Program-made: the position numbers and the translations under genes
Shown here: one piece after another, positions 1 through 5,471 of the stretch
Position numbering within the stretch: the stretch's first letter is position 1
How the letters are laid out: the number at the start of each line of letters is the position of its first letter
Notes under the pieces: model-generated
The model's input: only the letters and a program-made list of their open reading frames with translations
Database searches by the model: none
What the model was told of the DNA's origin: nothing
Assembly (NCBI GenBank): GCA_021163945.1
Contig: JAGGTC010000128.1
Coordinates: 1 to 9,598, forward strand
Direction: 5' to 3'
DNA: 9,598 bases
Origin: Deltaproteobacteria bacterium
GTDB taxonomy: Bacteria; Desulfobacterota; Desulfofervidia; Desulfofervidales; DG-60

Positions 1-2
1 TA

Positions 3-1196
3 CCCTTTAAAAGGCTTATATACTGGCCTCGCTATCCCAATCTTGACCTTGAATATTTTGATGCACTGCTAAAATGCACAGCTATTGAGTTAAAAAACGC
101 AAAAAAAATAGCCTTTGAAATAAGCAAATATACCCATGCGCCTATTATTACCTTACACAATGCCACTATGGGTGCCCCATCTGGTTGGGGGATTCCGTCC
201 TTCAAGTCACAGCTAAAGGAAAGATATGATAAATGGCTTAAAAAAGTCATCAATAAATGGATAGAAATAAGGCAATTAGAGGAAAAAAACATAAAGGCAA
301 TAGTAGATACATGGCTTAATCGGATGATAAAAGAACGCATATTATTTAAGTTATATCAATTAAATGCCAATCTAGAGTTGACCGAGGGTGATAAAAAGCC
401 ATATTTAGAGGCAATATCTTTATGTTCTCGTATTTTATCCATAGAAGATTTTGATATTTTAAAAAGGGCCAAGTTTGCTCAGCTCTTTATCCCAAACGAT
501 ATCCTCATAGAGGACATCTTTGCATTGATTAAAGTATATTTATCAGAAACTTGTCGGATGAGGGAATTGCTATCTCTGTTAGCAGCTATAACCTCTGTCA
601 GCAAAGGAATATGTGTCATTCCTGTAATTGACAAGTTTATCCGCTCAAGCTATGGAGGGAGAGACATTGCTTATGCCAAGATGTTTTTTGAATTTATCAA
701 ATCTTTTAATGATAAAGTGATATTTTTGCTCTTTGATGAGACCATACACCCAAAAGGACCAACATTAAAAGAGGCCATAAGGGCATTAGACAGAACAATA
801 GGGGTAAGGGGCCTAGGTGTCTATGGTCATGGTGAGAGGGATATGATAGGGGAGATTACAAAAATGTACCCCCACTATTCGATATTTGTATTGTCTAATC
901 ATCATAATAATTCTTTGCCTAAATCTTTTAATAGGCTTATAGAGGACTATGATATTAATTACTTAGATTGGAGGGGATATCACCCTGGTTGGAGGGATGG
1001 CCTAGGCATTTTGTTTGAGGGGACAAGGGTAGCATTTTTGACAGAAAAGGAAATAGAAGATGAAGTTGTCTTAACCGATGCTGGGCCCATGAGGTTAGGG
1101 GTCTATTTTAGAAAGAAATTGAGGGAATATGCAGGTATACATGATATAAAAGACCCATTTTGGACATTTTATAGTATTTTAGCCAATTTAGTTTGA
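3..1196 (+). CDS. Protein of unknown function, 5' end outside the window
   Basis: The reading frame is open from the left edge to a TGA at 1194, giving at least 397 residues. The first ATG in the frame (168) has no ribosome binding site and lies inside the open frame, so it is probably not the start. I do not recognise the family. The protein looks soluble, with no convincing membrane segment. Its middle is mostly helical and charged. The last 160 residues look alpha/beta: a hydrophobic strand ending in FDET (visible residues 244-247), a helix, then GVYGHGERD (about 272-280), a strand leading to SNHHNN (298-303), and DWRGYHPGWRDG (322-333). The Asp, Glu and His residues after the strands could form a metal or catalytic site, but this is inference. 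No P-loop or other named motif is visible. The gene ends tail to tail over the response regulator gene. Confidence 0.75.
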   Translation, partial: PFKRLIYWPRYPNLDLEYFDALLKCTAIELKNAKKIAFEISKYTHAPIITLHNATMGAPSGWGIPSFKSQLKERYDKWLKKVINKWIEIRQLEEKNIKAIVDTWLNRMIKERILFKLYQLNANLELTEGDKKPYLEAISLCSRILSIEDFDILKRAKFAQLFIPNDILIEDIFALIKVYLSETCRMRELLSLLAAITSVSKGICVIPVIDKFIRSSYGGRDIAYAKMFFEFIKSFNDKVIFLLFDETIHPKGPTLKEAIRALDRTIGVRGLGVYGHGERDMIGEITKMYPHYSIFVLSNHHNNSLPKSFNRLIEDYDINYLDWRGYHPGWRDGLGILFEGTRVAFLTEKEIEDEVVLTDAGPMRLGVYFRKKLREYAGIHDIKDPFWTFYSILANLV

Positions 1197-2254
1197 ATTA
1201 TAGGCCTCTTTATATTTTCTCTTATACTCAATATCTCTTCCTTTATAGCAAGGAATGTATCCACTATGTTTGGATCAAATTGCTTTCCCCTTTCTTCTTT
1301 GATAATAGAGATTGATTTTTCAATAGAAAATGCTGGCTTATAAGGTCTTTTTGAGGTTAGGGCATCAAAGGCATCTGCCAAAGAGACAATCCTTCCTTCT
1401 ATAGGGATATCCTCTCCCTTTAGCCCTTGTGGATATCCCTTTCCATCATAACGCTCATGGTGGGTCAAGGCAATAACTTTGGCTACCTCTAAAAGCTCAA
1501 AATCTGAATTGGAAAGTATCTGTGCCCCTATAATAGTGTGTTTTTTCATAATCTCCCACTCTTTGTGTGTAAGTTTTCCTTTTTTTAATAGAATATGGTC
1601 AGGGATTCCTATCTTCCCTATATCATGCATAGGGCTAGCATATAAAATCAATTCTACTTCATGAGGGGACATACCCAGGTTTTTGGCAATGGCAGCAGAG
1701 TATTCACTTACCCTCTTGATGTGGGCGCCTGTCTCTATGTCTTTAAATTCGGCGGCCATTGATAGTCTGTGAATGATCTCAAGCTGGCTCTTTTTCAGCA
1801 ATTGATGGGCCTTTCTTAATTGAGCAGTCCTCTCATCTACCATCTCTTCTAGGTGTGCCTGATATTCTTTGACCTTGAGCTCAAGCTGTCTCTTCTCTAA
1901 GGCCTTTTCGATGGATAATTCCAATTCCTCAAAATTGATGGGCTTAATAAGGTAGTCATAGGCACCTGCCTTGAGGCAGTCTATTGCCATTTGGATTGTC
2001 CCTACAGCCGTAAGCATAATGGCTGCCAGATCAGGAAATTCTCTCCTTACCCTTTTAAGAAGCCAGATTCCATCTTCACCTGGCATAAGAATATCAATGA
2101 TAATAAGGTCATATGGGCGCCTTCTTAGCTCTAGGATTGCACTCCTTGCATTTGCTACAGAACGGGAAAAATAACCCTTATTCTTTAAGAATTCAGTAAT
2201 TACCTGGCGCACAGAGACCTCGTCATCTACTGATAAAATGCGGGCTTTATACAT
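1169..2254 (-). CDS. Response regulator with receiver and HD-GYP domains (cyclic di-GMP phosphodiesterase)
   Basis: A 361-residue cytoplasmic regulator of the RpfG type. The receiver domain (about 4-119) has the acidic pair D10/D11, phosphoacceptor D54 in the context DILMPGEDG, T82 and K104. A charged, probably coiled-coil linker (about 119-162) leads to an HD-GYP domain (about 163-345). That domain keeps ETGAHIKRVSEYS (H178), HDIGKIGIPD (H210, D211), H239, the H265-H266 pair, the GYP of the signature at 273-275 and D294 in SLADAFDALTS. With all metal ligands present it should be an active phosphodiesterase that hydrolyses cyclic di-GMP, switched by phosphorylation. The start ATG overlaps the last 8 bases of the kinase gene (ATGTATAA) and has no separate ribosome binding site, so translation is probably coupled. 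The kinase next door is the obvious phosphodonor. The physiological output (motility, biofilm, other) cannot be read from the window. Confidence 0.93.
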   Translation of the reverse strand: MYKARILSVDDEVSVRQVITEFLKNKGYFSRSVANARSAILELRRRPYDLIIIDILMPGEDGIWLLKRVRREFPDLAAIMLTAVGTIQMAIDCLKAGAYDYLIKPINFEELELSIEKALEKRQLELKVKEYQAHLEEMVDERTAQLRKAHQLLKKSQLEIIHRLSMAAEFKDIETGAHIKRVSEYSAAIAKNLGMSPHEVELILYASPMHDIGKIGIPDHILLKKGKLTHKEWEIMKKHTIIGAQILSNSDFELLEVAKVIALTHHERYDGKGYPQGLKGEDIPIEGRIVSLADAFDALTSKRPYKPAFSIEKSISIIKEERGKQFDPNIVDTFLAIKEEILSIRENIKRPIIQTKLAKIL

Positions 2255-5027
2255 TTAAGGCATCATAAACAATATCTTTTAGTTCATTTATGCTAAATGG
2301 TTTTGGCAGATTTAATGCCCCTGTCTTTTCTAAAAAGGCCTGTGTTTCCTTGTTTAATATATCACCTGTAATGAATACTATCCTTTTTGCCAAATTTGAA
2401 TCAATCCTTTTTATCTCCTCATAAATTCTACTTCCATCCATACCAGGCATCTTTATATCGGTGATAATGACATCTGGTCTATTTTTCTTCAAAAACTTTA
2501 ATGCCTCCACCCCACTTGATAGGGTTTTTACAAGATGACCTTCGGCAGAGAGTATTTGTTTAATAAGTTCACAGATGTTCTTTTCATCATCTATAACCAG
2601 GATAAGCTTCTTTGATAGAACAGGCGTTGGCCTTTTATCTACAATTTCTTCTTCCTTTGGTAAAATTATAGGGAGTTCTATAGTAAATTTTGCCCCCTTA
2701 TCAGGGTTGTTAGAGGCATAGATTGTGCCCCCATGTTCATGGATGATACCATAAGAGACAGAGAGACCCAGGCCAGTTCCCCTTTGCTTTGTTGTAAAGA
2801 ATGGGTCAAAGATGTGGGTGAGGTGTTCCTTTGGGATGCCTGGCCCATCATCCTTTATCTCAACAATAATCTTATTTCTCTTTTTATCAACCCTAGAAGA
2901 GACAAAGATAGTCCCCCTTTCCTTAACCTGCCTTATGGCCTGTTGTGCATTGATAATGAGGTTTAAAAATACCTGTTGCAATTGTTGGATATCGGCCATA
3001 GTAGCCGGTAGAGGGGATAGCCTTTTGACTACTCTTATATTATCCACTTTTAATTCATATGCCCTTAAATCAAGGGCCTTTTTTAGTGCCTCATTTACAT
3101 TTGTAAGGCTTTTCTCTGGCCTTTTTCTCCTCGCAAATGTTAGTAGATTCTTTAAAATCTTAGAGGCCCTCTCTGCCTCATTATGTATCTTTTTTAAATA
3201 ATCCCTGATCTCTGGAGGATAGTCCCTTGCCAAGAGAAGCTGAGAGAATCCAATAACAGAGGTAAGGGGATTATTTACCTCATGGGCTACACCTGATGCA
3301 AGCAGGCCTACAGAGGCAAGTTTTTCCCGTTGTCTCAAAATTTCCTCTAGATTCCTTTCTTCAGTAACATCCCTTACAATAAGAATTACACCATGCTTTT
3401 CCTCTTCATAGGGTATATATTGTGTCTTTATCTCACAAATCCTCTCCTTACCATTTTTTATAATCCTCTCCTCTACCTTTTGGTAACCCTTTTCTTTTAT
3501 GGTCTTATCAACAAGTCTAAACAGGTCAGGCATTTTTCTTAAATCCTTAGAAGGCAGGAGGCAGTTGAAGGCATCATTTGAGGTAAGGACCTGCCCCTCC
3601 TCAGAGATAAATGCCACTGCCTCATCCATTGCATTAAATATCGATTGAAGACGAAGGGACTCCTTTTTGATTATCTCATTTAATTTGGCAACGGCAAGGC
3701 TTGCTTGACTCGCAATGGATCTGAGTAGATTTATTTGTTCCCTTGTAAAGTGATGTTCCTTATGACTTACTATATACAGAATACCTAGTGTTTCTTTATC
3801 ATAAGTTAGAGGTATCCTAAAATAAGAGGAGATCTTCCCATCTATAGGGGGATCTTTTTCGTTGTATATAGGACTATATAATTCCTTTTCACTACCAAGT
3901 GGCAAGCGGACATCTGCCAATTTGGAAAATGCCTTCTTTGCCCTCTCCTTTGCCCTCTTTAGAAATCTCTTTGAGACAGGGTGACAATATTTTATGATAA
4001 TGTCTATTTTCCCACCCCTCTTGATAAGGGAGATGGCCAGGTCATAGTCTATGACCCTCCTTAAATTCTCTAAGATGATGTGAATTACCTCATAAAGGTC
4101 CAGGCTATAGCCAATCCTTTTAGAGAGTTCATAGAGTATCTCTAAGTGATATGTCCTCTCCTTTATGCGTTCTTCTAGGAGCCCATAGACTGCCTCATTG
4201 CTTAAGACGCTTTTTAATACCTCCCCTGCCTCAAAAAGTAGGTGTTGCTCAAAGGCAGAGAATCCATCTTTTTCCTTCTTTAGAAAGGAAATAAATCCCA
4301 ACATCTCTCCATATATGGAGCGGATGGGTACAAAGTAGATGGTCCTATATGCCCTTAGATACTTATAATTTATAAGAAAAAATTGACTTCTTTTTGCATC
4401 TGGGATATAGGCCGTCTTAAGGCCTTCTATCTCCCCTAAAGAGAGATAATCAATGAGATGACCTGAGAGGTAATCTGTCCTTATCTTATGAAAAAATCCA
4501 AAAATCTTTCCCTCAACCTTAAACCCCCTTTTTATCTGGGCAGTGCAGGCCCTATCAAATTTAACAAGATTCCTTATAACAGAGAATATCTTCTTATAAT
4601 CATAGGGGAAGGTCTGGGTTGATATTGTTTCTATGAGTCTTGTTAAGCCCTCCTGGATCTTTGCCCTTATCTGATAGAGCATCTTTTCACAAATAACAAG
4701 CTCTATCCCTTTATCCTTGATGAGGAGAAAGTGTGTATTATCCTTTTCAAATGCCTCTTCAACCTCTTTAATCCTGCTTTCCCAACAAAGGACAGGGACA
4801 GAAAAGGAGTCTAATAAGTCCTCTAATATCCCATCCCTTTGAATCTCTATTAATAGACCAAGGTGATAGACCCCATATATCCTCCCATTTTCAAGTACAA
4901 GTATGTGGAGGTCTGGGATATTGGGTAGGCGACTTAAGACCTGGGACTTGTATTCAGTAGAATCAACAACATAATAGTTCTTTGGGCCTAAAAAGATATC
5001 CTTTACCCTTAGATCCTCAAATCTCAT
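2247..5027 (-). CDS. Soluble hybrid sensor histidine kinase (CBS-like pair, GAF, GAF, PAS, HisKA, HATPase, receiver)
   Basis: A 926-residue kinase with no membrane segment, so it should sense something in the cytoplasm. Residues 5-120 look like a divergent pair of CBS domains (ILVLENGRIYGVYHLGLLI at 42-60; HFLLIKDKGIEL at 99-110), which in other proteins bind adenine nucleotides; this part is tentative. Two GAF-like domains follow (about 126-275 and 296-447), then a PAS domain (about 458-560) ending in VRDVTEERNLEE. The HisKA domain has phosphoacceptor H582 in ASGVAHEVNNP. The ATPase domain has the N box (N689, N693), DDGPGI (726-731), FDPFFTTK (740-747) and GTGLGL (750-755). A C-terminal receiver (about 807-922) has D813/D814, phosphoacceptor D857, T887 and K909. 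All catalytic residues are intact. The start overlaps the upstream small gene by 11 bases and the stop overlaps the downstream HD-GYP regulator by 8. Exact ligands are unknown. Confidence 0.93.
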   Translation of the reverse strand: MRFEDLRVKDIFLGPKNYYVVDSTEYKSQVLSRLPNIPDLHILVLENGRIYGVYHLGLLIEIQRDGILEDLLDSFSVPVLCWESRIKEVEEAFEKDNTHFLLIKDKGIELVICEKMLYQIRAKIQEGLTRLIETISTQTFPYDYKKIFSVIRNLVKFDRACTAQIKRGFKVEGKIFGFFHKIRTDYLSGHLIDYLSLGEIEGLKTAYIPDAKRSQFFLINYKYLRAYRTIYFVPIRSIYGEMLGFISFLKKEKDGFSAFEQHLLFEAGEVLKSVLSNEAVYGLLEERIKERTYHLEILYELSKRIGYSLDLYEVIHIILENLRRVIDYDLAISLIKRGGKIDIIIKYCHPVSKRFLKRAKERAKKAFSKLADVRLPLGSEKELYSPIYNEKDPPIDGKISSYFRIPLTYDKETLGILYIVSHKEHHFTREQINLLRSIASQASLAVAKLNEIIKKESLRLQSIFNAMDEAVAFISEEGQVLTSNDAFNCLLPSKDLRKMPDLFRLVDKTIKEKGYQKVEERIIKNGKERICEIKTQYIPYEEEKHGVILIVRDVTEERNLEEILRQREKLASVGLLASGVAHEVNNPLTSVIGFSQLLLARDYPPEIRDYLKKIHNEAERASKILKNLLTFARRKRPEKSLTNVNEALKKALDLRAYELKVDNIRVVKRLSPLPATMADIQQLQQVFLNLIINAQQAIRQVKERGTIFVSSRVDKKRNKIIVEIKDDGPGIPKEHLTHIFDPFFTTKQRGTGLGLSVSYGIIHEHGGTIYASNNPDKGAKFTIELPIILPKEEEIVDKRPTPVLSKKLILVIDDEKNICELIKQILSAEGHLVKTLSSGVEALKFLKKNRPDVIITDIKMPGMDGSRIYEEIKRIDSNLAKRIVFITGDILNKETQAFLEKTGALNLPKPFSINELKDIVYDALNV

Positions 5028-5346
5028 CTTCTACTTCAATAGTAATCTCTATGTCAAGGGAGATAGTATCCCTCTTATTCATTATAGGTTTTATATATCT
5101 TAAGATAAAATTTATTATCTTTTCTTTCTCAATCTTTCGCAGGTCTGACTTTCTAATGAACACACATCCTATAACCTCATCCTCTATCTCAATACCCAAA
5201 AACTGCTCAGGTGTGAGGAATTGAATGGCCCTCTCTAAGGCCCTCTTCCCTATAGGGGCATCCCTTCCTACAACAAGACCATCCTTAAAAGGTGGTAAAT
5301 TAAATTGCCTCCCCCTTGCCCTTATTATAGTAGTTGTCCTTTCCAT
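5017..5346 (-). CDS. Small protein of unknown function, first gene of the signalling operon
   Basis: A 109-residue reading frame that I do not recognise. The ATG has a good ribosome binding site (AAGGGG, 5 bases upstream) and a plausible promoter in front of it, and its 3' end overlaps the kinase start by 11 bases, so it is very probably a real gene. It looks like a compact soluble alpha/beta protein: a basic N-terminus, a helix around KRALERAIQF (34-43), strands around FLGIEIEDEVIGCVFI (49-64), a charged basic helix (about 66-88) and an acidic end (SLDIEITIEVEDEI, 96-109). There is no signal peptide, no membrane segment and only one cysteine (C61). Its place suggests a partner of the kinase or regulator, for example a sensory or adaptor subunit, but that rests on position alone. 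Confidence 0.75.
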   Translation of the reverse strand: MERTTTIIRARGRQFNLPPFKDGLVVGRDAPIGKRALERAIQFLTPEQFLGIEIEDEVIGCVFIRKSDLRKIEKEKIINFILRYIKPIMNKRDTISLDIEITIEVEDEI

Positions 5347-5351
5347 ATTTA

Positions 5352-5357
5352 CCCCTT
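5352..5357 (-). promoter_or_regulatory. Ribosome binding site of the 109-residue gene
   Basis: On the minus strand AAGGGG lies 5 bases before the ATG at 5346. It is the clearest Shine-Dalgarno sequence in the window and supports that start codon. It contrasts with ileS on the other side of the control region, which has none. Confidence 0.7.
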
Positions 5358-5370
5358 ATCTTTTCGCTTA

Positions 5371-5399
5371 ATTTTAACACAATGACATAAAGCTGTCAT
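5371..5399 (-). promoter_or_regulatory. Candidate sigma-70-type promoter of the signalling operon
   Basis: Read on the minus strand, ATGACA (5399-5394, one mismatch to TTGACA) is followed after 17 bases by TAAAAT (5376-5371, one mismatch to TATAAT), with a TG one base before it as in an extended -10. The predicted first transcribed base is an A near 5364, giving an 18-base leader that contains the AAGGGG ribosome binding site. The spacing and leader are all as expected, but no experiment backs it. An inverted repeat overlaps the -35 box. Confidence 0.5.
5382..5399. promoter_or_regulatory. Inverted repeat over the -35 region, possible operator
   Basis: A perfect repeat of 6-base arms, ATGACA then TGTCAT, separated by 6 bases. 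One arm is the proposed -35 element of the leftward promoter and the other lies in its spacer, so a dimeric regulator bound here would compete with RNA polymerase. The arms are short and could arise by chance in a 125-base AT-rich region. Confidence 0.3.
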
Positions 5400-5433
5400 C
5401 TTATATGGAAGAAAAATTTTAATAATTGTGTTC

Positions 5434-5461
5434 TTGACAACCAAATCGATTGTGCTATCTT
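5434..5461 (+). promoter_or_regulatory. Candidate strong promoter of ileS-lspA-lgt
   Basis: A perfect TTGACA (5434-5439) is followed after 16 bases by TATCTT (5456-5461), which is preceded by TGC to make an extended -10. The predicted transcription start falls at about 5468-5472, at or within about 4 bases of the ileS ATG at 5472. An 8-base palindrome, AATCGATT (5444-5451), lies in the spacer. No T-box or other leader structure can fit between this promoter and the gene. Confidence 0.6.
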
Positions 5462-5471
5462 TTCGTTTACT

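Noticed and set aside
168..170. ATG at 168 as the start of the left-edge gene.
   Set aside because: No ribosome binding site precedes it and the frame stays open with protein-like content to the window edge.
2812..3201. Plus-strand open frames of 77 and 129 codons within the kinase gene.
   Set aside because: They lie opposite the conserved HisKA and ATPase coding sequence, lack ribosome binding sites and show no family resemblance.
5435..5440. TTGTCA on the minus strand as a second -35 box for the signalling operon.
   Set aside because: No acceptable -10 hexamer occurs 16-18 bases downstream; the site is simply the complement of part of the ileS -35 region.
5347..5471. A T-box or other leader regulating ileS.
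   Set aside because: The promoter lies almost on the start codon, leaving no room for a leader, and no T-box sequence is visible.
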